Shown here piece by piece: positions 42,296 through 51,106 of a DNA stretch of 64,000 bases. The notes beneath the pieces are model-generated. The model was not told where the DNA came from. It searched no databases and worked only from the letters and a program-made list of their open reading frames with translations. The position numbers and the translations under genes are program-made. The DNA lies in the NCBI GenBank assembly GCA_963784135.1, contig CAWAQG010000012.1:248001-312000 (forward strand). Direction: 5' to 3'. The DNA is from JADFXI01 sp963784135. GTDB lineage: Bacteria > Nitrospirota > Thermodesulfovibrionia > Thermodesulfovibrionales > Dissulfurispiraceae. Position 1 is the stretch's first letter; each line of letters begins with the position of its first letter.

Positions 42296-42403
42296 TTTGC
42301 GAGCCTTAAGGGAGTTCGTATAACGCGAGTGAAAGTAAAGAAGTCAAATTGAAAATTCAAATATAAAGGAGGCGGCGGTTCCCTTTTATGGGCCGTATTT
42401 GAT

Positions 42404-44005
42404 ATGACCAGAAAATGCACGGTTTTTGTATCAGCGTTGTTTGTTTTCTTGTGCTTTGTCAATGCCGCAATAGCCGGCGGACCGGATGACTCAATGCGGT
42501 ATGTTATTAATAGTGACAGAACCAGTCCGCCTGGCGACGTGAAGAAAGCAGATGAGCAGAAAGAAGATAAGCCGGCGGAGGGGACACGCATAAGCCTGAA
42601 CCTGAAAGGTTCAAAATTCGGTGATGTCCTGAGGGCATTGGCCCAGCTATACACACTTAACTACTCAATATCTTCGGCGGCACCTGGCGCTTCAGGACCG
42701 TCTGCCGCCGGGTTGTTGGCTGCGTCTCAGCCTGCTCCGCAGCCTGCAACTCCCGGCAGCTGGCAGCACCCGGCCCAGGCGGGGCAGAATATTAACGATA
42801 TAACAGTAAATTTCGCCTACAAAGGCGATTCTGTTGACGAGGCTGTAGGGCTTCTCTGCAAAGGCGCCGATATATATTGTGAGAAAAAGAATGATCTATG
42901 GGTAATCAGCAGGTATGAAGTCTATGTAATAGACAAAGACATCTTCTTTACCTATTCAGTGTCTAATGGAGGCGGCGCCGGCGGAGGCACTACTTCGCCC
43001 GGCATATCACAGCCCACATCGGGAACGACAACAGCAACGCAATCAACCACGGCAACGTCTGCTGCAGGGGCAGCCACACCGGCGACAACCGGGTCTTCCG
43101 GATCTGACAGCATAGGGATATCCGGTAATTTCGACGATTTCGTTCAGTTCATTAAAACTTTCCTTACTAAAGAGGGCTCAGTCCAAATATCCAAAAGCGG
43201 CTACGTTGTAGTAGTAGACGTTCCGAGCGCAATATCAAAAATAAAAACAATAATGGCAAAAGACAGCGAGATGTCCGGGATTAGGGTCAAGGTGGATGTA
43301 ATCAGCGTTGCCCTTTCGGATGATTACTCGGCAGGCGTGAACTGGAACGCGGTAATCAAAAACGCTACTATAAGCGGCAGTTTTGCACCCGCTGGAGCGT
43401 TCAATCTGGGATATAACACTACAAAGGGCGGTAATCCCGTACAAGCGCTTCTCGGCGTGCTTGGGACGTATGGGAACTCAAAAGTTGTCAAAAGCTGGGA
43501 TACTACAGCTGCAAACGGGGTGCCCATATTTTTTAATGTAACGGAGCAAATTCCGTATGGTACTCAATCACAGGTTATCACAACAGGAGTAGCGCAAACC
43601 TCGACAGCGGTAAATTACGTTAGTGTAGGACTGAAAATCAAGATACTGCCTAACATCAGGCGGGATACCCTTAACGGAGGGATATATGCTGAGCTTTCAG
43701 AATTGGTCAGCATGGATAATATCGGAGGGTCAGTCAGTCAAGGCGGCACAACCGCTCCCGAGACTTCTCTGACCAATACCGCAGTCCCGTTAGCTATAAA
43801 ATGGGGCGACAGTTTTGTTCTGACGGGATTTAAGAGCAAGACAAACTCTAATAACGCCAACGGAGTTCCGGTCCTTTCAAAAATACCTGTTTTGGGGGCA
43901 TTATTTGGGTCGCAACAAAAAAACCAGGACGGCTCCGAACTCTGTATCGTAATTACGGCCACTAAAAACAATGAACAGCGGAATGTTGGGGGCAGCCATG
44001 ATTAA
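42404..44005 (+). CDS. Type IVb pilus secretin (PilN-like)
   Basis: The 533-residue protein forms an outer-membrane pore for pilus export. It has a signal peptide (ending near NAAIA), an N-domain (KFGDVLRALAQLYTLNYSIS), a second N-domain, a Thr/Gly-rich linker (residues about 185-240), then the secretin domain with VDVISVALSDDYSAGVNWNA, VTEQIPYGTQ and the closing VPVLSKIPVLGALFGSQQ. No lipobox is seen, unlike R64 PilN. It starts the second block and overlaps the PilP-like gene. Confidence 0.85.
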   Translation: MTRKCTVFVSALFVFLCFVNAAIAGGPDDSMRYVINSDRTSPPGDVKKADEQKEDKPAEGTRISLNLKGSKFGDVLRALAQLYTLNYSISSAAPGASGPSAAGLLAASQPAPQPATPGSWQHPAQAGQNINDITVNFAYKGDSVDEAVGLLCKGADIYCEKKNDLWVISRYEVYVIDKDIFFTYSVSNGGGAGGGTTSPGISQPTSGTTTATQSTTATSAAGAATPATTGSSGSDSIGISGNFDDFVQFIKTFLTKEGSVQISKSGYVVVVDVPSAISKIKTIMAKDSEMSGIRVKVDVISVALSDDYSAGVNWNAVIKNATISGSFAPAGAFNLGYNTTKGGNPVQALLGVLGTYGNSKVVKSWDTTAANGVPIFFNVTEQIPYGTQSQVITTGVAQTSTAVNYVSVGLKIKILPNIRRDTLNGGIYAELSELVSMDNIGGSVSQGGTTAPETSLTNTAVPLAIKWGDSFVLTGFKSKTNSNNANGVPVLSKIPVLGALFGSQQKNQDGSELCIVITATKNNEQRNVGGSHD

Positions 44006-44765
44006 AAATCTGTTGCGGAAAAATCAGGACAATAAAAACCTTATCGATTCACAGGCTGCTGAGACAGAGTATGCTGTCAATACCGGTGCAAAGAAAAAAT
44101 CACTAAAAAGACAGTTGATTTCAGTTCTGATATTTCTTTTGTTGGTAGGAATAGGATTTGCCGGCCTGGAGTTTATGGCGACTGACAACAGCAACGGCAA
44201 AAAATTAAGGGGGCACTACCGGCAACTGCAGGGAATGCAGTTCTCCCAGTATCCTCCCCCGCCTGCTGCGCATCAGGCTCAGCAGGCCCCTGTCCCAAAC
44301 GCAGAGGTCAAGAAGCAAAGAACAGAGCTCGCGGTGCACTACGCAGAATACGCAACGCAGAAGGTGGACGGTTTAACCAGCACTCCACGACGTACAACGC
44401 ATAACGCAGAGCGTGATGTTTTCAAGGAGTTTTATTTAGGGCATGGGTCGCCGGGTGCAATATTAACAAAAGGCCCTGCCATGCGCCTGGAACAGGACCT
44501 TCCGGACCTGACAAGGCTCTTGAATACAAACAGCGGAGCGCAGTCACTGCCTCCGGTGCATGCATTAACCGTTAATGAACAGCCCAGGGAAGTGACAATC
44601 TTCGGCATTACCTGCATCGGAGAAACAGGCTTGTTCGCCGACACGTGTGCAGCAATTACGAGCGAAGGTGTCCTGAAGAAAGGAGACAAGCTTGGCAACG
44701 AGACCGTTTTCTCTGTAAACAAGACGTCTTTTGCCACAAGTAAAAGGACCGTGGAGTTTAACTGA
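43998..44765 (+). CDS. PilP/GspC-like pilus assembly protein
   Basis: From ATG 43998 (GGGGG site upstream, overlapping the secretin stop) the 255-residue product has a basic cytoplasmic start, one helix (LISVLIFLLLVGIGFAGLEF), a Pro/Gln linker, and a small C-terminal domain (EVTIFGITCIGETGLFADTC, then KGDKLGNETVFSVNKTSF) similar in layout to the HR domain of GspC or to R64 PilP. It probably links the inner-membrane platform to the secretin. A 7-nt-periodic stretch (44338-44415) is translated in its linker. Confidence 0.55.
   Translation: MIKNLLRKNQDNKNLIDSQAAETEYAVNTGAKKKSLKRQLISVLIFLLLVGIGFAGLEFMATDNSNGKKLRGHYRQLQGMQFSQYPPPPAAHQAQQAPVPNAEVKKQRTELAVHYAEYATQKVDGLTSTPRRTTHNAERDVFKEFYLGHGSPGAILTKGPAMRLEQDLPDLTRLLNTNSGAQSLPPVHALTVNEQPREVTIFGITCIGETGLFADTCAAITSEGVLKKGDKLGNETVFSVNKTSFATSKRTVEFN
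44338..44415. repeat. ACGCAAW-type 7-nt periodic stretch in the linker
   Basis: ACTACGCAGAATACGCAACG and CGTACAACGCATAACGCAGA contain 7-nt-spaced ACGCA units, translated as HYAEYATQ and RTTHNAERD. Unlike the other families no inverted arm is clear, so this is a tentative fourth family. Confidence 0.4.
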
Positions 44766-45733
44766 TGAGAGTATTGGAGAAAAAAGATAAAAATTCCATA
44801 CCGCTTAAAATCGATGGCGGGAAAGCATATCTTGCACTTGACGATAAAAAAGAGGAAGAATACCTCAAGTTCACAGCTCATCTGCTGTCAAACGACTTCT
44901 CACAGGCTATCTACAGACTTGAGGCAGGGTACCTTTTTGTAAAGCGGACCGGCGATGTAATAACCTTCGATGCAAGGGCCATCACTGACGACAGCGAAGC
45001 CAAGTTCGAAATAGACTCTTTTTTTGAAGGCCGGTCCGCGGAGGTCTTCGATGAATCCGAAGTCCCGGAGGTCAAGAAGGGTCCGCTTTCGGACAAGAGG
45101 GTCGTCCTCGCAATCGTGCTTGCAGCAATAGCCGTATTCTTTTATGCGCTCTTTAAGGTCACCGAGCCGAAAAAGTACAGCACAATAAACAAAGATATGC
45201 CTTCCGCACCCTCTCCGCTCAGTGATAACGAGAAGAAAAAGTTAACGGTGGCCGGCACACGAAAAGTCGCGGAGCAAATTTCGATGATTGTTTCTTCCGT
45301 ACGGCGGGACGCATATGCAAGGATAGCAGCTATTACGGTACAGAAGACAGAGGGTCCGCAGTCTGTCTCATATATAGTTGTCACGAACAAAGAATACCGC
45401 TATCCCGAGATAGGGTCAGTATCAAAAGAGAGGGGCATATGGGGGAAGGCGCTCACGGAAACCATATCCCTAGAGAGAAAAGACATTATTCCTGTACAGA
45501 GCGAAGACTTTGATGTCTGTTCTCTGCAGATGCTGAACGACGCTTTTTATGTGCAGGAGAGGGAGGACAAGTGTGTCCATTTCGTCTACGAGGGTGACGC
45601 CGCTAAAACGGTTGATTCATATAATTCCCTTATGACCTGCAATACTGCGCTGAATTCCATGACTATCTCGACAGGGAAGGGGAAGTTGGATGTCACACTT
45701 TGTAGAAACGAGGCAACAGGCGATAGGCAATAA
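44765..45733 (+). CDS. PilO-like bitopic pilus assembly protein
   Basis: The 322-residue product has a cytoplasmic N-terminal domain of about 120 residues, a single helix (VVLAIVLAAIAVFFYALFKV) and a periplasmic domain with paired cysteines. This resembles type IVb PilO-like proteins, which anchor the assembly platform. The position between the PilP-like gene and a prepilin supports a pilus role. The ATG overlaps the upstream stop. The last codons run into a heptamer element (ATGDRQ). Confidence 0.5.
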   Translation: MRVLEKKDKNSIPLKIDGGKAYLALDDKKEEEYLKFTAHLLSNDFSQAIYRLEAGYLFVKRTGDVITFDARAITDDSEAKFEIDSFFEGRSAEVFDESEVPEVKKGPLSDKRVVLAIVLAAIAVFFYALFKVTEPKKYSTINKDMPSAPSPLSDNEKKKLTVAGTRKVAEQISMIVSSVRRDAYARIAAITVQKTEGPQSVSYIVVTNKEYRYPEIGSVSKERGIWGKALTETISLERKDIIPVQSEDFDVCSLQMLNDAFYVQEREDKCVHFVYEGDAAKTVDSYNSLMTCNTALNSMTISTGKGKLDVTLCRNEATGDRQ

Positions 45734-45786
45734 TCGATGGACAAAGACAACAGACATTCTTCCTATCGTCTATCACCGATTGCCTG
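45717..45786. repeat. GGCGATA/CCTATCG heptamer element at the pilin 5' end
   Basis: AGGCGATAGGCAATAATCGA and, in opposite orientation, CCTATCGTCTATCACCGATTGCCTGG flank a short spacer. It spans the end of the PilO-like gene and the first 17 codons of the pilin gene. Confidence 0.7.
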
Positions 45787-47068
45787 GTGCAGGTCTGCAT
45801 TCGGTTTCTCCCTTATCGAGATGTCTCTGGCCCTGGTGATCATGTCGATCATCCTGGCGGCCTCTTTCAAGCTTATCAACACATATACAATGCAAACCAA
45901 TGTTAACCAGCAGGCCTACAACATTTCCTCGCTTGCCAACGCAATTAAAGAAAACGCAAAGCTGATAATGGACGCGTCAATGACCGTATGCACCAATATA
46001 ACAAATGCGTATTCCAACGATGCCTGGGGCTGGAGGCACGCGAACTGCTTAAACACCTCGCCGTTCCCTATATACAATATAATGACAAACCTCCTGACTT
46101 ATAACATAGACACGGCCAATTTCAGCAGCCAGGTCAATTCGGTAATCAACAATATTTCGCCATACTGCCCATTCTCTTCTAAAACGGCAACAACGGTATC
46201 GTTCTCTTGCTCGGGGCTGGCGATAACCGGTTTGCAGTATCAAACCCTCACATCCGGGCCGGGCAACACGGCAACGCCGGAAAATAACACCGCTGCGAAC
46301 ACGGTAAACATATTCCCTACCCCTCATTCCAACGCTACTAACGCAGATTTTTTAAACTTCCTTGATTTCCCGGCGGCTGTGTATATCCAGTACACGGAGA
46401 GGTTTTCAAACTCCGGGGCAACAATCTCGCATTACGACATGCTCAACGCTCAGGCCAATGTGCCGAATTTTGCATACCGTTTGGACATGACAGACCTTTA
46501 CCTCGACAGGGTGAAGAAGACGCGGGACAACCTGATAACACTTGATGCTGCGCTCAGAGGGTACGCCATAGGCAGCATGACATCCGAGTTCGAGAACGTG
46601 CCGCCCAACGGGCTTTTGAGCAAGGATACTTTTTTTGTGCCCTGGATATGGCAGGCCCTGGCCTCTACTCGGGCGAATACGCTCACTTTGTGCAGCGACC
46701 CCGCCACATGCGGTTCCATTGTTTCAGGCACGCAATGGGCAACCGCGGCCCAGGCTGCCACTTATGCCGACGTGTGGATATTGATAACCACGAATCTGAT
46801 GGCATCGAACTTGACTTTTGTGGGCGATGCGTTCGGCAACCCGTTAAGGATAGTGCCGATTGCCAACGGTTGCACCGGCGATGTATCGGGCTGCATCCCC
46901 TCGACCAATACTCCGCCGATGCCGCAGGGCAGCTATCTGACTGCAATGACAGCGGCCAATTATGCGCCGAGGCCTCCGTATACGGGTCTTATAGTGAGCC
47001 CTTTGTGTACGGGAGGCTCGACCACGTATCCGGATTTCTGCCGGTGGACAGTGGTATATCCCAACTAA
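45737..47068 (+). CDS. Large type IVb prepilin (PilV-like)
   Basis: The 443-residue protein has a long leader and a prepilin peptidase site G|FSLIEMSLALVIMSIILAAS, with Glu at position +5, followed by a long variable domain. The size and single N-terminal helix match PilV-type minor pilins that sit at the pilus tip and recognise partners. The leader (MDKDNRHSSYRLSPIAWCRS) is encoded by a heptamer element. No shufflon-type inverted repeats were seen in the 3' end. The prepilin peptidase gene is not in the window. Confidence 0.75.
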   Translation: MDKDNRHSSYRLSPIAWCRSAFGFSLIEMSLALVIMSIILAASFKLINTYTMQTNVNQQAYNISSLANAIKENAKLIMDASMTVCTNITNAYSNDAWGWRHANCLNTSPFPIYNIMTNLLTYNIDTANFSSQVNSVINNISPYCPFSSKTATTVSFSCSGLAITGLQYQTLTSGPGNTATPENNTAANTVNIFPTPHSNATNADFLNFLDFPAAVYIQYTERFSNSGATISHYDMLNAQANVPNFAYRLDMTDLYLDRVKKTRDNLITLDAALRGYAIGSMTSEFENVPPNGLLSKDTFFVPWIWQALASTRANTLTLCSDPATCGSIVSGTQWATAAQAATYADVWILITTNLMASNLTFVGDAFGNPLRIVPIANGCTGDVSGCIPSTNTPPMPQGSYLTAMTAANYAPRPPYTGLIVSPLCTGGSTTYPDFCRWTVVYPN

Positions 47069-47079
47069 AGATGGACTAA

Positions 47080-47195
47080 GGGTAATAGGCGATAGGCTAT
47101 GGGAAAGGACAACGGTATAGACAAAGGCGAACACAAGGGTGATAAGCAAGGCAATATGTTTGCCTATAGCCCATTGCCTATAGCCCATCGCCTGC
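47080..47195. repeat. GGCGATA/GCCTATA heptamer element at the pilR 5' end
   Basis: AATAGGCGATAGGCTATGGG on the left and GCCTATAGCCCATTGCCTAT plus AGCCCATCGCC on the right form inverted 7-nt-unit arms about 60 bases apart. The whole element falls in the gap and the first 32 codons of pilR. Confidence 0.75.
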
Positions 47196-48142
47196 TGTCT
47201 TTCGGTAAAAAGAAAGAGGCAAGGGAAGTAATATACAGCGCCGAGGTCTCCGTCCCGAGCTCCGGACGGGACATTATCGAGGTACTGAAACACGTCAGGC
47301 AGGAATTGAAAAGCAATCTATATATTGACAGCGCGTTAAGTCTGCTGTCAAAAGGCAAACCGCGCAGCATAGCATATAAGAACATCCTTCCCTCCAATAT
47401 TTTGACCTTGCTGAAGACTGGAGAAGCCAAACAGGTGATGGCTGGAGACCTTTTCAAAGACTACCTCCCAATGCAGCATATAATCCAAAAGGCGGAAGGC
47501 ATGATGAAAAGCGCCCTTCTGGAACCAACAATCATGTATGTGATGGTCTCATTGCTTTCATATTTCACTGTTAATACTTTCTACATTAATTTCAGCAAAA
47601 TGCCGCACATGGACATGTCGGCCATAGGTCCCATAAGGAATTACTACTTTCTTTTTGTATCGGCCCCCATTGTCTCCGTGCATTTTCTCATCATGAAGTT
47701 TCCCGACAGGATACCTCTGTGGAACAGAGTATACAGGTATATCAGGGCGGCAAATTATCTCCTGATAATAAAGACGCTCAATGGCAATGGCATGTCATCT
47801 GCGGACGCAATTGCGTTTTTCAAGAAACTTGACGATAAACACTTACTCAAAGGAATAAAGGCGCTGAAGCCGCATGAGAAGAACATCGAGGGACTCGCCA
47901 AAGCCCTCGCCTATTATCTTACTCCGGTAGAGAGCGCGTTATTAAAAACATCGGTCAAATTTGGAGAACAGCCGAGAATACTTTCCGGTATCGTTGAACG
48001 AAGGATTATGGACGTGGAAAAAGTCGTAAGCGGCATTACGGGCGCATTCAACAAATTGCTTACTACCTTTGCTCTTATTCCCGTAGGGCTATCGATTTAT
48101 GTACTGTTGTCTATAGTGGGGCAGTTGACGCAGAGGGTTTAA
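47099..48142 (+). CDS. Type IVb pilus inner-membrane platform protein (PilR/T2SSF-like)
   Basis: The 347-residue product has the GspF/PilR layout: a cytoplasmic helical domain (ALSLLSKGKPRSIAYKNILP), helices around residues 140-165 and 180-200, a second cytoplasmic domain (FGEQPRILSGIVERRIMDVE) and a C-terminal helix (FALIPVGLSIYVLLSIVGQL). Such proteins are the platform on which the assembly ATPase acts. The first 32 residues are encoded by a heptamer element; the real start could be ATG 47156 or another downstream codon. Confidence 0.8.
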   Translation: MGKDNGIDKGEHKGDKQGNMFAYSPLPIAHRLLSFGKKKEAREVIYSAEVSVPSSGRDIIEVLKHVRQELKSNLYIDSALSLLSKGKPRSIAYKNILPSNILTLLKTGEAKQVMAGDLFKDYLPMQHIIQKAEGMMKSALLEPTIMYVMVSLLSYFTVNTFYINFSKMPHMDMSAIGPIRNYYFLFVSAPIVSVHFLIMKFPDRIPLWNRVYRYIRAANYLLIIKTLNGNGMSSADAIAFFKKLDDKHLLKGIKALKPHEKNIEGLAKALAYYLTPVESALLKTSVKFGEQPRILSGIVERRIMDVEKVVSGITGAFNKLLTTFALIPVGLSIYVLLSIVGQLTQRV

Positions 48143-48252
48143 CAGTCAGCATGGCTTTAATGAGTGATGAGTAATGCTTTTGAGGGAAAATTCCTGCCCG
48201 GTAGCACATATTTATTAAAATATTTTATTACAGTGGAAGCTGAACAGGGCAA

Positions 48253-48507
48253 TTAGTAATGATACCGTAATTGCGCTATCAGTATGGCATCTTCTGCGGG
48301 CCGGTAGACGATCCGGTGTTCGTCGTTGATGCGACGCGACCAGTAGCCGGAAAGGCCGTGTTTGAGCGGTTCCGGCAAGCCGGAACCCGTGAACGGATGA
48401 CGCATGATCTCATTAATAAGGCGATTGATGCGCTTAAGCATCTGCCTGTCGGTCTCCAGCCAGTACTGGTAGTCCTCCCAGGCGTGCCCGGCAAAGATGA
48501 GTTTCAT
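48253..48507 (-). CDS. yoeB: YoeB-type mRNA interferase toxin
   Basis: The 84-residue protein matches YoeB closely: FAGHAWEDYQYWLETDRQML, LPEPLKHGLSGYWSRRIND and the catalytic end EHRIVYRP...RYHY. YoeB cleaves mRNA at the ribosome. It follows its antitoxin with a 4-nt overlap. The pair is opposite to the flanking secretion genes and lies between two blocks. Confidence 0.93.
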   Translation of the reverse strand: MKLIFAGHAWEDYQYWLETDRQMLKRINRLINEIMRHPFTGSGLPEPLKHGLSGYWSRRINDEHRIVYRPAEDAILIAQLRYHY

Positions 48508-48755
48508 TCGGCAAGTTTGCGTTTAGTACCGCCACCTTTTTCAAGTTCGGCAATAGATTCGAGAAGCCGCCGGGCGTTTTTAGGAACTCGCAGCAGATAT
48601 GATGTCTCCTCAAGTGCTTTGTAATCGTCGAGAGAGATTATCACCACCGACTCTTCTTTCTGCCGGGTGATAATGACTGGTTCGTGGTCTTCGCATACTT
48701 TTTTCATTGTTTTGGCCAGAGAGGCTCGGGCCGTTGTGTATGTAAGGGTGTTCAT
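48504..48755 (-). CDS. yefM: YefM-type antitoxin
   Basis: From ATG 48755 the 83-residue protein fits YefM/Phd: TYTTARASLAKTMKKVCEDH, then EPVIITRQKEESVVIISLDD and a C-terminal toxin-binding helix. It neutralises YoeB and represses the operon. A longer frame from 48812 lacks support. GGAGG precedes the ATG. Confidence 0.92.
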   Translation of the reverse strand: MNTLTYTTARASLAKTMKKVCEDHEPVIITRQKEESVVIISLDDYKALEETSYLLRVPKNARRLLESIAELEKGGGTKRKLAE

Positions 48756-48879
48756 TGGGCCTCCAATATAATCTGTACATATTATTGTACATGTTGGGTC
48801 AGACGTAGTCAACTGTCTATCGCAAAACCATTACAAATTGGGAAATCGGAAAGAAACCCCTATTTTCTGGGGGAGCTCC

Positions 48880-48892
48880 TGGTAATATTTTA
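48880..48892 (+). promoter_or_regulatory. Block-start motif copy 3 (TGGTAATATTTTA)
   Basis: TGGTAATATTTTA lies between the toxin-antitoxin pair and the glycine-rich protein gene, 63 bases before its ATG. This is the weakest copy at the 5' side. Confidence 0.4.
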
Positions 48893-48955
48893 GTATAGCC
48901 TTCTTTAAGGTAAAGACGGCAGCCAGAGGATTTTAATATATGCAGAGGTGAATAT

Positions 48956-50062
48956 ATGTTTTCACTCAAAAGGTGTGCTTTAAGCGCGCTGTTGCTGTTA
49001 GCTTTTTTGTTGTTCCCTGACGCTATAACGCTTACTGCTGTAGGTTATAACGCCTTTGCCGCAAGCAGCGTTTATATTCCTGGCGTACCATCGGCATCTT
49101 CATCAGCAATAGGTATCTCGTGTAACTACAACGACCTCGGCGCCGGGACTGTGTATTGTACGAACCAGAGCCCGGGACCAATAGTGACGTGCAGCTCTGG
49201 TGTATGCACATCGTCTGCGGGATACCAGAATAGGCTGATTTTTGCTCTTCCCGGCACTTATAATTGGTCGGTGCCAGCCAGCGTGACAAAAATGAAGGCG
49301 GTTGTGATCGGCCCTGGAGGAACTGCGGGGAATGGAGTCACCGATTGTTGCGGCGGCGGTGGCGGTGGCTATTCTGAGAAAACTTACGCAACATCGGGCG
49401 GTGCCAGCATTACAGTAATAGTTAAGGCGGGCGGCTCACAGGGCACGACATCAATTAACATAAGCGGCACAACAATATCAGCTGCCGGTGGGACTAATGG
49501 GGTGGGCTCTGGATGCGGCGGTTGCACCGTTTCCGGCGGGTGTGGCAGCGGTGGTGACATATCTACATGTGGCGGTTCCGCCAGCACGGCAGGAGGAGGG
49601 GCTGGCGGGCCTTACGCTAATGGTGGAAATGGTGGTGGTGGCGGCGGCGGATTCGGCAATGGGCTTGTAAGTAATTCCGGGTACAACGGTCAATATGGAG
49701 GCTATGCTTTCGGGATTCATGCTAATCTGTCAGGGGAGACCATGGCAATCAATCCCTTAGGCGTCAATAATTCCATATGGTGGGACACCAAAGACATCCA
49801 AGGCAATGGGGGCGTTGCCACCTTTACAGGTTTAAATGCGGGAAATCCAATCTTTGCCAGCATGCCTGGTGGTTTAGGCGGTGGCGGATCATATGGAAGT
49901 CCTGGAACAGGACCTTCTTACAATGTTGCTGGAGACGGAGGGTACGGCGGCGGCGGAGGGGGTGCTCCATCCACTATTATAGGTGGGAACGGTGGCGTCG
50001 GGGGAGGAGGTGGCATGAGCGCGGCCCCTGGCGGCCCCGGCACTGCGATAGTCTACTGGTAA
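48956..50062 (+). CDS. Secreted glycine-rich protein, possible pilus tip adhesin
   Basis: The 368-residue protein has a signal peptide (cut near NAFA) and a beta segment typical of the glycine-rich domain found in tail fibres and adhesins (YNWSVPASVTKMKAVVIGPG). Long runs rich in Gly follow (DCCGGGGGGYS, GGGGGGGFGNG), with several cysteine pairs. It ends with GGPGTAIVYW, as such domains do. Flanked by pilus genes, it may be the pilus-bound or secreted binding protein. An AGAGGTG site precedes the ATG. It is a single-gene block. Confidence 0.6.
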   Translation: MFSLKRCALSALLLLAFLLFPDAITLTAVGYNAFAASSVYIPGVPSASSSAIGISCNYNDLGAGTVYCTNQSPGPIVTCSSGVCTSSAGYQNRLIFALPGTYNWSVPASVTKMKAVVIGPGGTAGNGVTDCCGGGGGGYSEKTYATSGGASITVIVKAGGSQGTTSINISGTTISAAGGTNGVGSGCGGCTVSGGCGSGGDISTCGGSASTAGGGAGGPYANGGNGGGGGGGFGNGLVSNSGYNGQYGGYAFGIHANLSGETMAINPLGVNNSIWWDTKDIQGNGGVATFTGLNAGNPIFASMPGGLGGGGSYGSPGTGPSYNVAGDGGYGGGGGGAPSTIIGGNGGVGGGGGMSAAPGGPGTAIVYW

Positions 50063-50280
50063 GGGGTAGTTCTATATAGCCCTACTGCTAAACTTCCATG
50101 ATCAGAGCACTGAAAAGAGGGGACTCCTTTTAAAGAGCGGTCAAACGTGCACGTCATGTCGCATCCCTTATCCTGATTGAATCTGCCGATTCGGTAAACT
50201 CCTGGACAAGCCCTTAGGGCTGTTTGACAGAACCATGGGGTCTTGATATTATAAGGCATGAATACAATAGGCATCCATTG

Positions 50281-50559
50281 ATGAAGTTTTTTGACTGGAA
50301 CAATGAGAAGAACGAGATGCTCAAGAAAGAACGGGGTGTTTCATTTGAGCAGGTTGAACTGGCAATTGCAGCAGGCGATTTGCTCGACCGGGTTCGGCAT
50401 TCCAATCCTGCAAAATATCCTAATCAAAAAGTCTTTATAGTAAAGATTGAAGATTATGTTTATTCTGTGCCATATGTTGAGGATGACGAAAGCATATTTT
50501 TGAAAACAATAATACCAAATGGCAAAGCAACAAAGAAATATTTAGGAGGCAATATATGA
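50281..50559 (+). CDS. brnT: BrnT-like toxin
   Basis: The 92-residue protein from ATG 50281 fits BrnT ribonuclease toxins: FFDWNNEKNEMLKKERGVSF, then a beta sheet (KVFIVKIEDYVYSVPYVEDD) and TIIPNGKATKKYL. A longer in-frame start is less likely. It overlaps the antitoxin gene by 4 nt, toxin first, as in BrnTA systems. Inserted between secretion blocks, along with the pair's downstream remnant. Confidence 0.85.
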   Translation: MKFFDWNNEKNEMLKKERGVSFEQVELAIAAGDLLDRVRHSNPAKYPNQKVFIVKIEDYVYSVPYVEDDESIFLKTIIPNGKATKKYLGGNI

Positions 50560-50831
50560 AAAAGACAAAATATTCAGACAAAGACGAAATGGAATTGGCG
50601 AAATCACTTGAAAATGAAGAATGGGTTCCCAATCTTACCAAGAAGGAAAAGAAGCAATACGAGGAATATGCCGGATATAGTCTGAGCAAACAAAAGCGGA
50701 TTAATATCCGAATGACAGAACGAGATTTGAAGAAAATTCAGGCTAAAGCGGTCGAAGAGGGGCTGCCATATCAATCGCTTATATCAATGCTAATTCATAA
50801 ATACAATGAAGGAAAACTGAGGATAAATTGA
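50556..50831 (+). CDS. Antitoxin (BrnA/CopG-like)
   Basis: The 91-residue protein has an acidic helical N-terminus and a ribbon-helix-helix-like C-terminus (RINIRMTERDLKKIQAKAVE and GLPYQSLISMLIHKY). It would bind BrnT and DNA. Start ATG overlaps the toxin stop with GGAGG before it. Confidence 0.85.
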   Translation: MKKTKYSDKDEMELAKSLENEEWVPNLTKKEKKQYEEYAGYSLSKQKRINIRMTERDLKKIQAKAVEEGLPYQSLISMLIHKYNEGKLRIN

Positions 50832-50919
50832 AAGAGATACTACCTCGTTGATTGCTTCGTCGAATTCCTTCGTTGCCCTGTCGTCTTAAAGCGCTAATAT
50901 CTTTTTAGGGGTTCTATAC

Positions 50920-51093
50920 TCATTTGACAATCTTTACAAGGGCAGCAATGACAGCAGCCCGGGCCACGAGCAGGGCGGCAACCCATTTAATGACATCGGC
51001 TTTGAGTCCAGCAAGTTTTAAATCAAGCCTGACCTCAAGTTCTTTCAAGTCCTTTTTTGTAGTAATCCTGTCCTCAACAATCTCCGGAATTCT
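50920..51093 (-). pseudogene. C-terminal remnant of a small coiled-coil membrane protein (DUF1640-like)
   Basis: On the minus strand the frame reads TTKKDLKELEVRLDLKLAGL, then KADVIKWVAALLVARAAVIA and ALVKIVK before a stop, like the end of DUF1640-type proteins. An in-frame TGA precedes it and no start or N-terminal half exists. The truncation point is next to block-start motif 4, which suggests the loss happened at that boundary. Confidence 0.5.
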
Positions 51094-51106
51094 TCAGTAT
51101 TTTTAC

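Noticed and set aside
45737..47068. Shufflon at the PilV-like gene
   Set aside because: No recombinase gene or short inverted recombination repeats with alternative C-terminal segments follow it.
49488..50079. Arg/Trp-rich and other frames overlapping the glycine-rich protein gene
   Set aside because: They are shadows caused by the GGN-rich codon usage of the real gene.
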